The notes beneath the pieces were generated by a model that saw only the letters and a list, made by a program, of their open reading frames with translations, was not told the origin of the DNA and searched no databases. From the NCBI RefSeq assembly GCF_018437225.1, contig NZ_JAAMFI010000001.1:248001-312000 (forward strand): DNA of 64,000 nt, read 5' to 3'. The DNA is from Fructobacillus papyriferae (GTDB taxonomy: Bacteria > Bacillota > Bacilli > Lactobacillales > Lactobacillaceae). Made by a program: the position numbers and the translations under genes. Shown here piece by piece: positions 1 to 8,374 of the stretch (positions within the stretch are counted from its first letter, which is position 1; every line of letters starts with the position of its first letter).

Positions 1-207
1 TTCAAGAAGCAACAAAAAGAGGGGACACTCGAACGAGTGGCTGGTTTTAAGTTGCCATTTGCGCCGTTTTCAAATTATCTGACCATTGCCTTTTTGGCTT
101 TGATTTTCATTTTGATGTTGTTTTCTCAAGCAACAATGTTTACGACCATTTTGGCTGTGATCTGGCTAGCAATTATGACCAGCTTGGCCTTTATCAAAAA
201 AATATAG
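1..207 (+). CDS. Amino-acid permease, C-terminal end (partial)
   Basis: Open from the first base in frame 1 to a TAG at 205-207, giving 68 residues of a protein that begins outside the window. It shows a basic/acidic loop, then two hydrophobic segments and a final KK tail. The loop-plus-two-helix end with the 'KLPFAPFSNYLTIAFL' pattern is what APC-superfamily amino-acid permeases carry after their tenth helix. Substrate cannot be read from this fragment. A strong intrinsic terminator follows directly, so it is the last gene of its unit. Confidence 0.6.
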   Translation, partial: FKKQQKEGTLERVAGFKLPFAPFSNYLTIAFLALIFILMLFSQATMFTTILAVIWLAIMTSLAFIKKI

Positions 208-247
208 AACAAAGGGTCGCTGACAAAAAGGTCAGCGGCCTTTTGTT
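208..247 (+). terminator. Intrinsic terminator after permease
   Basis: Inverted repeat GGTCGCTGAC / GTCAGCGGCC with a short A-rich loop, flanked by AACAAA and TTTTGTT that extend the stem. The U-rich end closes the permease transcript. Confidence 0.8.
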
Positions 248-315
248 CTGGTTTAATAAGGGGCAGCAGCTCTTTTATGCTAAAATATGGTGAGAAAAGA
301 TTGGGAGGCATCATG

Positions 316-1086
316 ATGAAAGTGGGAATTGTTGGACTAGGACACATGGGGACTGCGATGGCAGAAGGTTTTATTAAGCAAAGTCAACGCTCAGATTTGT
401 CCCTTGTGGCTCGTACCTCGAATGCTAAAAAAGCGATTGACTTAGGCTTGACCGCCTATTCAACGGATCAAGCCTTTCTGTCAGCTGATCTTGATGTGTT
501 GATATTAGCAGTTCCGGCCAATGTCACCGTATCAGTTTTGAAAGGATTAGTTGTTGCTGGTCTATCGACGAAGACCTTGATATTGTCAGCTGCAGCGGCG
601 GTTTCAAGTGACGAATTAGCTGCGGTCGCACCAACCAACGCGATTTTTCCTTTCATCCCGAATATTCCAGTCTCCGTTAATGCAGGAACCATTTCATTGG
701 CGTTGACAGCGCATTCGACTGATGAGCAGAAGGCCGAGGTGCAAAAGCTTTTGGAAAGCTTAGGCGACGTCTTAGTGGTTAAAGAAGCGCAACTCAGTAT
801 TGCGGGTGTTGTTGGTGGATGTTCACCGGCCTTTGTCGATGTCTTAATGGATGCAATGGAAGATGCGGCCGTAGCTAAGGGAATGGATCGGGAGAAGGCC
901 AAAGCGATTGTCGCTTCTTCTGTACGTGGAACTGCTCTCTTAGCGCAAAGTTCCGACTTATCCTTTGCCGATCTAAAAGGGCAAATCACGTCGCCAGGAG
1001 GTACAACGATTCAAGGCGTCTTGGCTTTAGATAAAAATGGCTTCCGTCACGCGGTGCACGAAGCGATTCAGGCTGCGAATCGCTAA
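316..1086 (+). CDS. proC: Pyrroline-5-carboxylate reductase
   Basis: Catalyses the last step of proline synthesis, NAD(P)H-dependent reduction of 1-pyrroline-5-carboxylate. 256 residues. The N-terminal Rossmann motif GLGHMG is at residues 7-12, and the C-terminal dimerisation/active-site signature SPGGTTIQGV starts near residue 226. ATG 316 is chosen because GGGAGG at 303-308 sits 7 nt upstream; the ATG at 313 would be only 4 nt away. A TAAAAT box at 281-286 could be the promoter. A GTCGAATT/AATTCGAC hairpin plus U-run follows the gene, which looks monocistronic. proA and proB are not in the window. Confidence 0.93.
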   Translation: MKVGIVGLGHMGTAMAEGFIKQSQRSDLSLVARTSNAKKAIDLGLTAYSTDQAFLSADLDVLILAVPANVTVSVLKGLVVAGLSTKTLILSAAAAVSSDELAAVAPTNAIFPFIPNIPVSVNAGTISLALTAHSTDEQKAEVQKLLESLGDVLVVKEAQLSIAGVVGGCSPAFVDVLMDAMEDAAVAKGMDREKAKAIVASSVRGTALLAQSSDLSFADLKGQITSPGGTTIQGVLALDKNGFRHAVHEAIQAANR

Positions 1087-1092
1087 AAATAG

Positions 1093-1104
1093 TAAGTGTA
1101 CTTA
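1093..1104. promoter_or_regulatory. MarR-like palindrome TAAGTGTACTTA
   Basis: One of three close copies of TAAGT-NN-ACTTA in the first 9 kb; the perfect copy lies in front of the marR gene at 5357. Here it lies between proC and the PH-domain gene pair. Function is inferred only from the resemblance. Confidence 0.35.
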
Positions 1105-1111
1105 TTGTTTT

Positions 1112-1142
1112 TGGTCGAATTTTTTAGAGAATTCGACTTTTT
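1112..1142 (+). terminator. Terminator after proC
   Basis: GTCGAATT / AATTCGAC stem followed by TTTTT. It lies before the chosen start of the next gene, so that gene needs its own promoter or read-through. Confidence 0.75.
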
Positions 1143-1163
1143 ATGTCACGACTAGGGGAGAAA

Positions 1164-1634
1164 ATGCAAGTATTACCTAAACAAATAAAAATCGTTTGGT
1201 ACCTTATGGAATTGATTTTTGCGGCTGTGATTGTAGCCGTTTTGGCAGGCCTGAAATGGGTGTACCCCATGTTTTTTTCTTGGCCCTTACCGGAATTTTT
1301 CATGACTATCTTGACGGGGCTGGGATTCGTTTTGATTTTAGTTGGTTTTTTCTTGGTCCACTATCGTTATGCGGTCTACCGTTACCGGGTAAACGACCGT
1401 AGCGTTGAAATCCAAAAAGGATTTTTCTTTCGTCAATTGACGGCCATTCCGATTGATCGTATTCAAAACGTCGATTTGGATCAAGGGCCATTGTTGATCT
1501 TTTGTCATTTGCAAAAAGTTGTCTTGGTGACTGGCGGTTCCCATCATGAGATCGAAGCCTTGACGGTTGAAGATGCCAAGGCCTTCAAAGATCAGGTGAT
1601 GTTGCTGGCCAAGGAGGCGCGCCATGAAAGCTAA
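1164..1634 (+). CDS. Bacterial PH-domain membrane protein (YdbS-like)
   Basis: 156 residues with two adjacent hydrophobic segments near the N-terminus, then a YxYRVNDRSVEIQKGFFFRQLTAIPIDRIQNVDL stretch typical of the bacterial bPH2 domain. Family members are integral-membrane proteins encoded in pairs (ydbS-ydbT); in Bacillus the pair is linked to bacteriocin resistance. ATG 1164 is preferred over 1143 because AGGGGAG precedes it, while 1143 falls in the proC terminator tail. The 3' end overlaps the next gene by 11 nt, so the pair is translationally coupled. Confidence 0.75.
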   Translation: MQVLPKQIKIVWYLMELIFAAVIVAVLAGLKWVYPMFFSWPLPEFFMTILTGLGFVLILVGFFLVHYRYAVYRYRVNDRSVEIQKGFFFRQLTAIPIDRIQNVDLDQGPLLIFCHLQKVVLVTGGSHHEIEALTVEDAKAFKDQVMLLAKEARHES

Positions 1635-3162
1635 ACACTTTCACATTTTAGCTTTCTTCGAGCAATTGATGTTAGATGGTAAGGCAATTGTTTTCGCCTT
1701 GATTGGCCTTTTGGCTTTTTTTCATCTGGCCTGGTGGCAATGGGGCCTCTCAGTTATTCTCTGGTTGGCATTTGAAATTGCTGATTTTGCCAAACAAAAA
1801 TATTGGCTGACAGAACATGAGTTGGTGTTGACTTCTGGTATTATCCATAAACATTGGCGGCACTTACCTTACCAAAAGATTCAAAATATTCACCGCTCGC
1901 AATGGTTTTTTTTGAAACCCTTTCGACTCGAGAAAATTGCGGTGGATTCCGCTGGCCATGGCGGGGAGCGGGCCAATCAAATCAAATTGCCGGTTATTCC
2001 TAGCTGGCTGACTTGGGTGCTTGAAAAAAAGCACCAGCAACCTAAATGGCCACTCGACCAGCTTTTAGAGGTTGTGGAAAAGGCACAACGTGAAAAGCGC
2101 TATGATTATGATCAAGTCATGAAAGAGTTGGCTCACACAACGCTTGTTTTCTCCGATTATGAACCGGCCCAACCGGACGAAAAGGACGGTGTTGATTCTT
2201 ACCAATCTTCTGTGTCTTCCCTCTTTTTGTACGCTGTTACGGCGCCGGAAATCCTCCTGCAATTCGCTGTGGCTTTTGGCTTTCTCTTCCGAGTGGACCA
2301 TCATGGTGAACTTTTTTCAAAGATTTTTTCTGAGATGACTGCTTTTGGTTTGCTCATCGCAATTGGAATTGTGGCCGCCTTTCTTGTTGTTCTCTTTATT
2401 TTTAACATTATCAAAACGATCCTTCTTTATTATGGGTTTACACTAAAAAACGAGGGCCGTTATCTACAGATTCACCGTGGTTTCTTCGAGACCCGATCCC
2501 TGTCTTTGGCCAAAAGCCGCATTCAAAGTCTGCAGATTGAGCAAAACCTGTGGCGTCGCTTTTTGAAAATGGCGACGGTTCGGTTGCGCATTATCACGGA
2601 CAAAAATGGCGATGATGAGGTCGCAAAACGCTTACCGACGCTTTTGCCACTTATCAAAGAAAAGCGTGTGGCGAAGACTGTGAACAGCTTTTTGCCTGAT
2701 TTACTACCAAAAGAACGGGTGGTGATCCGTTCTAAGGGCTACTACCAATCCTTGATTATGGCTCGCAACGCAAGTTGTCTTTTACTTATTCCGCTTGCTG
2801 TGCTGCTTTATTTCGTTGACAATCCATTCTCGTTTCTATTCGTTCTTTTGGTCCTTTTAGTTGCCTTTGCAGCAGGTTTTTACAAGGGGCGTGTGACTGG
2901 TGTCACCCAAGTCTTGGATGGGCAGGTGTTGGTTTTACAAACTGCTCGTTTTTTCACTAAGAAGACAAATTACATCCCGATAAAGGCGATTCAATCGCTC
3001 AGTTTGAGGCAATCTTTGTGGTTGTCCATCCGAAACAAACGAGCGCACGTAACCGTTCTTGTTCGTTCCGATAATGGTATCTCGGCCATAGAGACCCGTT
3101 ACTTGCCACTTCATGAAGCGCATATGATCTATCAGTCCTATCAGGATGGTTATCGAAAATAA
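1624..3162 (+). CDS. Bacterial PH-domain membrane protein, long partner (YdbT-like)
   Basis: 512 residues. A hydrophobic N-terminus is followed by three bPH2 repeats, each introduced by hydrophobic helices: around residues 55-110 (LTEHELVLTSGIIHKHWRHLPYQKIQNI), 275-335 and 420-490. This is the domain order of YdbT, the partner of YdbS. It overlaps the upstream PH gene by 11 nt. Biochemical role is unknown; a membrane or cell-envelope complex is inferred. A terminator follows. Confidence 0.75.
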   Translation: MKAKHFHILAFFEQLMLDGKAIVFALIGLLAFFHLAWWQWGLSVILWLAFEIADFAKQKYWLTEHELVLTSGIIHKHWRHLPYQKIQNIHRSQWFFLKPFRLEKIAVDSAGHGGERANQIKLPVIPSWLTWVLEKKHQQPKWPLDQLLEVVEKAQREKRYDYDQVMKELAHTTLVFSDYEPAQPDEKDGVDSYQSSVSSLFLYAVTAPEILLQFAVAFGFLFRVDHHGELFSKIFSEMTAFGLLIAIGIVAAFLVVLFIFNIIKTILLYYGFTLKNEGRYLQIHRGFFETRSLSLAKSRIQSLQIEQNLWRRFLKMATVRLRIITDKNGDDEVAKRLPTLLPLIKEKRVAKTVNSFLPDLLPKERVVIRSKGYYQSLIMARNASCLLLIPLAVLLYFVDNPFSFLFVLLVLLVAFAAGFYKGRVTGVTQVLDGQVLVLQTARFFTKKTNYIPIKAIQSLSLRQSLWLSIRNKRAHVTVLVRSDNGISAIETRYLPLHEAHMIYQSYQDGYRK

Positions 3163-3170
3163 TTTTAAAA

Positions 3171-3206
3171 AAAGTCCTTTCGAAATTTTTCGAAGGGTCT
3201 TTTTTA
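3171..3206 (+). terminator. Terminator after PH-domain pair
   Basis: AAGTCCTTTCGAA / TTCGAAGGGTCTT hairpin with one G-U pair, followed by a U-run. Confidence 0.75.
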
Positions 3207-3341
3207 ATAAACAGAAAAAAGGGGTGGTGAAGGAGCGGAAAATAATAAATATTTTTAAAAAATCTCTTCTTCGTTTATTGACATATATTAAATGTTATCC
3301 CTTACATTTATACGATTAAACTAAAATAATTATATTTTTGT

Positions 3342-3370
3342 TTGACAATTTAAAATAATACGGATAATAT
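3342..3370 (+). promoter_or_regulatory. Promoter of OPA transporter
   Basis: TTGACA (3342-3347), 17-bp spacer, TAATAT (3365-3370). It sits in an AT-rich intergenic stretch (3207-3410) with no gene. Predicted start is near 3377, leaving a leader of about 110 nt. Confidence 0.75.
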
Positions 3371-3410
3371 TAAAATATAGTCAAATGGTGAAAGGCCAAA
3401 TGATAACGCT

Positions 3411-3472
3411 CTGGGGCTATAAGCCGGTCAGCACAACTAATCGACCAGCCCACAGCCTCTTTCTATTTTTTT
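3411..3472 (+). promoter_or_regulatory. Structured leader hairpin with U-run (possible attenuator)
   Basis: CTGGGGCT (3411-3418) pairs with AGCCCACAG (3447-3455) with one bulged A. Inside it GGTC (3426-3429) pairs with GACC (3443-3446), contiguous on the 3' side. CCTCTTTCTATTTTTTT follows, ending about 18 nt before the start codon, so the fold may act as a leader terminator. No known riboswitch class is recognised. Confidence 0.4.
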
Positions 3473-3490
3473 CGAAACGAGGAAACGATT

Positions 3491-4822
3491 ATGTTTACAA
3501 AAAACAGCCAAACACGCACAGGGGCAGGGCAGGCCCACATGTACAAGCGCCGACAGGCTGGCGTGTTACTCGCCACGTCTTTTTCCTACATCGGCTATTA
3601 CATCATCCGCTTAGTTTTCACGACTGAGCAGGTTCATATCATGAAGGCGTATGGATTTGATCTGGGCCAGATTGGCTTGATCTTGTCGACTTTTGGGGTT
3701 GGCTACGGTATTGCCAAAATCTTTATGGGTGCTTTAGTTGATCGAATGAACGCTCGTCTTTTTTTGGCCGCCGGTCTGTACTTATCAGCATTCTTTAACT
3801 TGCTCATTGGCTTTACCCAGAATTTTTACGTTATTTTGGCGTTAATGCTTTTGATAGCGGTGACACAATCAATGGGGGCACCGGCTTGTCAGCGGCAAAT
3901 CTCTCTTTGGTTCTCGAAGAAACACCGGGGATCGATCTTTTCGATCTGGGCATCGGCGCACAATGCAGGGGCCTTTCTTTGTGTAATGTCGATCCAACTG
4001 GCCACCTTCCTCTTTGCTGGCTCCTTGACAGCAGTCTTTGTGGTGGCATCGCTGATTTCTGCTATGATTGCTACCGTCATGTTGTTGATTAATACGGATA
4101 CGCCAGAAAGCGTTGGTTTACCAGACATTGCGACTTTTTCTGGATATGTCGAAGTTGACGGGAAGGGCCGAAAGCGAACAAACGAAAAGGCTGACCTGTC
4201 CTTTGGTCAAATCTTTTGGCACAGTATCTTGTTAAATCGAGTTGTTTGGTTGGTGACGCTGACGTCGATGTCGATTTATATTGTTCGCTACGGCATTTTG
4301 TCATGGATTCCTTCTTATTTACCAACGAAGGGCTTTTCGGTCACTTGGGCCAAGTGGTTTGTTGGCATCTTTGAGCTTTCGGCCGTTCCAGGCGTGATTG
4401 CACTAGGGGCCTTATCGGACTATTTGGATGGTCGCCGCGCGTTGATTTGCTTGATTGCTGCATTGGGTATGTTGGGCTGCCTTGGCGTGTATTTCACGTC
4501 CGATAATCATCTCCTGTTGGTTGTCGTGCTTTTCTTAATGGGAACGCTCATCTACACGCCCTTATCCCTTGTCGGGTTAATGGTTAACGAAGCGGTACCT
4601 ACTAACGCACTTGGTTTATCAACTGGCTTCATGGGCTTCTTTCAGTACATTTTTGGCGAAACGATTGCCACGGCTTTGATTGGCATGCTCGTTCAGGCAT
4701 ACGGCTGGCAAATGGGCGCAAATGTCATTTACTTCGCTTCGCTTGTGGCGATCACATTCTTAATTATTTTGGTTTTCCAAGAACGAAAGATTCGGGCTGT
4801 CGAAGCGGCAATGAATCGATAA
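3491..4822 (+). CDS. OPA-family (GlpT/UhpT-like) organophosphate:phosphate antiporter
   Basis: 443 residues, 12 predicted helices. The opening RRQAGVLLATSFSYIGYYIIRLVF and the loop with GxGYGIAKIFMGALVDRMNARLF match the organophosphate:Pi antiporter branch of the major facilitator superfamily. Such proteins exchange glycerol-3-phosphate or hexose phosphates for phosphate; the substrate is not decided here. ATG 3491 follows GAGGAAA. The promoter is at 3342 with an unusual folded leader, suggesting regulation by attenuation. A shared terminator separates it from convergent marR. Confidence 0.75.
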   Translation: MFTKNSQTRTGAGQAHMYKRRQAGVLLATSFSYIGYYIIRLVFTTEQVHIMKAYGFDLGQIGLILSTFGVGYGIAKIFMGALVDRMNARLFLAAGLYLSAFFNLLIGFTQNFYVILALMLLIAVTQSMGAPACQRQISLWFSKKHRGSIFSIWASAHNAGAFLCVMSIQLATFLFAGSLTAVFVVASLISAMIATVMLLINTDTPESVGLPDIATFSGYVEVDGKGRKRTNEKADLSFGQIFWHSILLNRVVWLVTLTSMSIYIVRYGILSWIPSYLPTKGFSVTWAKWFVGIFELSAVPGVIALGALSDYLDGRRALICLIAALGMLGCLGVYFTSDNHLLLVVVLFLMGTLIYTPLSLVGLMVNEAVPTNALGLSTGFMGFFQYIFGETIATALIGMLVQAYGWQMGANVIYFASLVAITFLIILVFQERKIRAVEAAMNR

Positions 4823-4834
4823 GTCCTGACCAAT

Positions 4835-4873
4835 AAAAAAGCCTATTGAGCAATGGCTCAGTAGGCTTTTTTG
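4835..4873. terminator. Bidirectional terminator
   Basis: AAAAAAGCCTATTGAGC / GCTCAGTAGGCTTTTTT, A-run on one side and T-run on the other; serves the OPA gene (+) and marR (-). Confidence 0.85.
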
Positions 4874-4897
4874 GTGTTCACTTTTGTTTCTATGATT

Positions 4898-5335
4898 TTA
4901 AAGGCGGTCTTTGACAGCTTGGAAGAGTGCTTGACGATTCGGATTTTGGTCTTTCCAGTATTCCTTTTCAAAGTCTTGGAGCAGGGTCAGCGCATTTTCT
5001 AGTTGTTTTTGACCATTTTCGTTAATGCGAAGCGCCTTTGTTCGTTGCTTTTTTTTACCTGGGAAGCGATCCAGGTAGTCTGCACGAGCCAGCTTTGTAA
5101 TAATGGCGGAGGCCGTCATTGGATCAATATTTGCTTTTTTGGCCACCATAACCTGTGTCACTTCGTCTTCTTCTAAATTTAAGGTCTGCAGGGCAGCGAG
5201 GATTTGCACTTGGGGGTGTGTCAAATGGATACGGCGTAATTGACTTTTCAATTGCCGATACCAGTCAGTGTAAAGGGCGAAAAAGGCTTGAGAAGTAGCA
5301 TTTTGGAAAGCGTGAAGTTGATTGGGAGAGGGCAT
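4898..5335 (-). CDS. MarR-family transcriptional regulator
   Basis: 145 residues: an N-terminal dimerisation helix, then the winged helix (LTHPQVQILAALQ ... VAKKANIDPMTASAIITKL, about residues 37-82) with a KKKQRTKALRINENGQ wing. MarR proteins are dimeric repressors whose ligands are usually small aromatics or metabolites. It is divergent from the thiamine operon. A palindrome at 5357-5368 lies just downstream of its own -10 box, so autorepression is likely. A near copy in front of tenA (8375) suggests it also acts there (inference). Confidence 0.85.
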   Translation of the reverse strand: MPSPNQLHAFQNATSQAFFALYTDWYRQLKSQLRRIHLTHPQVQILAALQTLNLEEDEVTQVMVAKKANIDPMTASAIITKLARADYLDRFPGKKKQRTKALRINENGQKQLENALTLLQDFEKEYWKDQNPNRQALFQAVKDRL

Positions 5336-5356
5336 AGTAGTAATCCTTTTAATGTG

Positions 5357-5399
5357 TAAGTATACTTATAAATATAGCGGTTGAAGTCCTTTTTTTCAA
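5357..5399 (-). promoter_or_regulatory. marR promoter with operator TAAGTATACTTA
   Basis: On the minus strand TTGAAA (5394-5399), 17-bp spacer, TATATT (5371-5376). The perfect 12-bp palindrome TAAGTATACTTA (5357-5368) covers the expected transcription start, the usual arrangement for autorepression. Confidence 0.6.
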
Positions 5400-5527
5400 G
5401 TTTTTTTTGACAGTTTTTTCGTCGCTGATTTTTTCGACTTTTTAAGCCAAATGTGACTAAACAAAAAATACGGCTTGCTTTTTTTTAAGGCGCTTGCTAC
5501 ATTAAGACTGTATTTAATTGCATACAA

Positions 5528-5597
5528 GAACTGGGGTACCTTTTTGGTTGAGATAAGACCCATTGAACCTGTTGGTTAACACCAGCGTAGGGAGTTC
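5528..5597 (+). promoter_or_regulatory. TPP riboswitch (THI element) of the ykoEDC-ten-thi operon
   Basis: The thi box is readable: GGGGTACC, GGTTGAGAT, then ACCCATTGAACCTG and CAGCGTAGGGA. P1 closes with GAACT (5528-5532) against AGTTC (5593-5597). Known behaviour is that thiamine pyrophosphate binding favours the downstream terminator. The flanking gene content (thiamine-precursor uptake and salvage) confirms it. Confidence 0.93.
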
Positions 5598-5655
5598 GCA
5601 CAAGCTTTTTTTGAGATCACTCGTGCTGGATTCCGTCCAGACGAGTGATTTTTTT
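5598..5655 (+). terminator. Riboswitch-controlled terminator
   Basis: ATCACTCGT (5616-5624) pairs with ACGAGTGAT (5641-5649), with an inner CTGGA/TCCAG stem and a T-run. GCACAAG (5598-5604), just 3' of the aptamer, can pair with CTCGTGC (5620-5626) as a candidate antiterminator when TPP is absent. Confidence 0.8.
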
Positions 5656-5703
5656 ATTGGCCCGTGTGTTATCAATGGCCCCCTGATAAAAAAGGAGGAA
5701 AGC

Positions 5704-6270
5704 ATGAAAAATACACAGTGGAAACTACGGGATGCCATTTTACTGGCCCTGATTGGGACCGTCTTTTCGGTCATTTACTTTTTGATGGATCCAATCTATC
5801 AAATGATCTCCGGCGCTTTAACTACCGTTGGGTTACAGGCTTTTGCTGGGGAGTTAACCATCGGGGTTTGGATGATGGCTGGTCCTTTAGCCGCTTATGT
5901 GTTGAAGCGGCCCGGAACGGCTTTGTTGGCCGAAATGATCGGGGCGGCTGGCGAAATGTTTTTTGGCGGTTACTGGGGTGCGGCAACGTTGTTATCCGGT
6001 TTCATTCAGGGAGCGGGTTCTGAACTTGGGTTCACTTTAACGGCCTATACGAATTGGAAGATCGGTCTCTGGTTGTCGACCTTGACTGGAACGGTCGTAA
6101 CCTTTGGTTGGCAGTTTATCCATTCCGGCTACGGTCACTATCATTTTTCGATGCTGCTTTTGCTTTTTGTTGTGCGTTACCTGTCCATCTTTTTCTTTGC
6201 TGGTGTCTTGGTGAACTGGATTGAAAGGTTGTTGGATCGCTCAAAGTTTTTACGTACAGATAACGATTAG
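5704..6270 (+). CDS. ykoE: ECF transporter S component for thiamine precursor (YkoE)
   Basis: 188 residues, about five to six hydrophobic segments. The pattern LRDAILLALIGTVFSVIYFLMD near the N-terminus and the glycine-rich GEMFFGGYWGAATLLSGFIQGAGSE stretch are typical of YkoE, the substrate-binding membrane subunit of the YkoEDC importer for hydroxymethylpyrimidine/thiamine precursors. ATG 5704 has AAGGAGG 5 nt upstream; longer readings would run into the riboswitch terminator. First gene of the operon, with YkoD 9 nt downstream. Confidence 0.88.
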   Translation: MKNTQWKLRDAILLALIGTVFSVIYFLMDPIYQMISGALTTVGLQAFAGELTIGVWMMAGPLAAYVLKRPGTALLAEMIGAAGEMFFGGYWGAATLLSGFIQGAGSELGFTLTAYTNWKIGLWLSTLTGTVVTFGWQFIHSGYGHYHFSMLLLLFVVRYLSIFFFAGVLVNWIERLLDRSKFLRTDND

Positions 6271-6279
6271 GGGGCTGTG

Positions 6280-7674
6280 ATGACCCTAAGAGTGGAGAAT
6301 GTTCATTTCACGTATCGTAAAAAAACGCTTTTTTCAGATGTTTCAATGGACATAACGACTGGGGATTTTATCTTGTTGATGGGGCCTTCTGGTTCTGGTA
6401 AGTCCACATTGTTAAAAACAATAGCTGGGCTTTATCCGCAATATGGGGGTAAAGTGACTGGTCGAGTGACCATCAATGGACAGGCCTTGTCCGATATTCC
6501 GGCCAATCAACGAACTAAAGTGGTCGGCCTACTATTTCAAAATCCACATGAGCAATTTGCGATGAAAACGGTTGAAGAAGAGCTGCTTTTTACTATGGAA
6601 AACTTGCAGTTGGCTCCCGAAACGATGTCTGAAAAAATCGATCAGAACCTTGCTAAAGTTGGGCTGACTGGCTTTCGGAAACGAGTGTTAAGCGAATTAT
6701 CAGGGGGTGAGCTTCAGAAAGTCGCCTTAGCAGAAGTCTTAGTAACCGGCGCCAAATACCTCTTGTTAGACGAGCCTTTTGCTGCCATTGACCCAGGGGC
6801 TAGAAAGGATCTTCAACAGCTGCTGAAGTCTTTGGCCAACGACGGTTATGCCATCCTTATTTCTGACCACGATGATCAAGGGTATGTCGATAAGATGACG
6901 GCTTTTTACCAAATTCAAAAACAGCAATTGGTCAAAGTGGCCCAAGAAGATTGGCCAAAGCCAGTCGACCGTCAGGTTATTACTGTTCGAAAAGAAACAG
7001 TTGGTCAGCCAATTTTTCAGGTCAAACAAATGGTAGTAGAAAACGATCAGCGCTTGCTGATTAGACAAGCGCAGCTAAAAATTAAGGCCGGCGAATGCAC
7101 GTTAATTACTGGCCCCAATGGCTCTGGAAAGTCTTCTTTTTTGAGAACCTTAGCCCGATTACAAGAGGCAGAAGGACAATTCGTCTACCTTGATCAAGAT
7201 TTTCACCGGTGGAAGAAAAAGGACTATTATCGGCAAGTGACCCTAGCTTTTCAAAATGCGCTTGACCAGTTTTTAAACATTACGGTGGAAGAAGAGCTGC
7301 TGCAGGTGCAAAAAAATACTTATCAAAAAAACTACTGGTCGGCAAAAAGAATCGAAAGGGCCCTTCAAGCACTCGGGTTAGAAGGGCTCGGGAATCGATC
7401 AGTTTACACGCTTTCCGGTGGGCAACAAAAGAAACTTCAATTGCTTTTACTGCTCGTGATGGCTAGTCCCGTTTTGCTGTTGGACGAACCCTTTGCTGGC
7501 TTAGACGAACAATCAGTTCAAGCTGTTTTGGCTTTGTTTGAGGAAGTTAGGCGAAAACTGAACGTGACGTTGCTCATTGTATCCCACCAAGTTGGTGCGT
7601 TAGCTCCTCTTGTGAACCGGCATTTAGCGCTTGAAAATGCACAATTCGTGGACAAAGAGAAGGTGGCCATATGA
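6280..7674 (+). CDS. ykoD: Duplicated ABC ATPase of the ECF thiamine-precursor importer (YkoD)
   Basis: 464 residues holding two complete ABC ATPase cassettes. First half: Walker A GPSGSGKST at 35-43, signature LSGGE at 140-144, Walker B LLLDEP at 161-166, H-loop near 197. Second half: Walker A GPNGSGKS at 278-285 and an LSGGQ signature before LLLDEP. Fused ATPases are normal for YkoD. ATG 6280 is preferred over GTG 6277 because AGGGGG (6269-6274) leaves 5 nt rather than 2. It overlaps ykoC by 4 nt (ATGA). Confidence 0.9.
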   Translation: MTLRVENVHFTYRKKTLFSDVSMDITTGDFILLMGPSGSGKSTLLKTIAGLYPQYGGKVTGRVTINGQALSDIPANQRTKVVGLLFQNPHEQFAMKTVEEELLFTMENLQLAPETMSEKIDQNLAKVGLTGFRKRVLSELSGGELQKVALAEVLVTGAKYLLLDEPFAAIDPGARKDLQQLLKSLANDGYAILISDHDDQGYVDKMTAFYQIQKQQLVKVAQEDWPKPVDRQVITVRKETVGQPIFQVKQMVVENDQRLLIRQAQLKIKAGECTLITGPNGSGKSSFLRTLARLQEAEGQFVYLDQDFHRWKKKDYYRQVTLAFQNALDQFLNITVEEELLQVQKNTYQKNYWSAKRIERALQALGLEGLGNRSVYTLSGGQQKKLQLLLLLVMASPVLLLDEPFAGLDEQSVQAVLALFEEVRRKLNVTLLIVSHQVGALAPLVNRHLALENAQFVDKEKVAI

Positions 7675-8339
7675 TGAATGCCAGTCAACGTTTGTTCTTA
7701 ACCTTACTGCTATCGTTTGAAATTGTGCTGACCCAGTCGCTTTCTTTTAATGCCTTACTTTTGTTGTTTTTTAACGGCTTGGTCTTATCCCAAGGCCTGC
7801 CAATGAAGCGCTACTTGTATTGTTGGGCGGTTGGCTTGATTCCGGCCATTGGTTCGTTTTGGTCTTTTTATCTCTATGCACAGGGTGATTTAAGTCATCG
7901 TTTGCACGTCGGCTTGGTCATGGGATCTCGCGTCTTCTTGCTCATTTTTGTAGGAGCCTGGCTGGCGAATAAAACAAAAGAAGCCGTTTTATTGCAATCA
8001 CTCCAACAAAATCTACACTTATCGAACACCTTTATCTATGGGCTGCTTTCGGCTTTGAATGTTATGCCACGATTTAAACAGGCGTTCAAAAAGATTCAAG
8101 CAGCCAGCCAAATGCGTGGCGTCAGCCTACATTGGTATCAGCCGACCTTGTATTTCAAGGCGCTTATTCAAGCGATCCAGTGGTCTGAATCCTTAGCAAT
8201 GGCCATGACGGCACATGGTTTTCAAGAAGGAGCGGTGCGCTCGGTTTACCAGACTTATCCTTACAAAAAAGTTGGCTTTGCCTGGTTAGCCTTGGTGTTT
8301 ATTTTGACCATCGGCTTACTTTGGCTACTGCCGTATTAG
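7671..8339 (+). CDS. ykoC: ECF transporter T component (YkoC)
   Basis: 222 residues with several hydrophobic segments and a charged cytoplasmic region. The QMRG sequence (about residue 143) is the conserved Arg-containing coupling-helix motif of ECF T subunits, and a second basic motif AMTAHGFQEGAVRS follows. It couples the YkoD ATPases to YkoE. The start overlaps the ykoD stop (ATGA). 77 nt then separate it from tenA, a gap that contains a MarR-like palindrome. Confidence 0.88.
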   Translation: MMNASQRLFLTLLLSFEIVLTQSLSFNALLLLFFNGLVLSQGLPMKRYLYCWAVGLIPAIGSFWSFYLYAQGDLSHRLHVGLVMGSRVFLLIFVGAWLANKTKEAVLLQSLQQNLHLSNTFIYGLLSALNVMPRFKQAFKKIQAASQMRGVSLHWYQPTLYFKALIQAIQWSESLAMAMTAHGFQEGAVRSVYQTYPYKKVGFAWLALVFILTIGLLWLLPY

Positions 8340-8374
8340 CCTGAGAATTTGTAGGATTATCAGTGAAATTACAG

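Noticed and set aside
468-989. 173-codon minus-strand open frame opposite proC
   Set aside because: Antisense shadow of a well-conserved gene; no ribosome site and no recognisable protein features. The same applies to many long frames opposite dnaE, glyA, pox and malL.
3385-3627. 80-codon frame in the OPA leader as a leader peptide
   Set aside because: It does not stop before the transporter gene, has no amino-acid bias and no ribosome site; it is an out-of-frame shadow of the transporter start.
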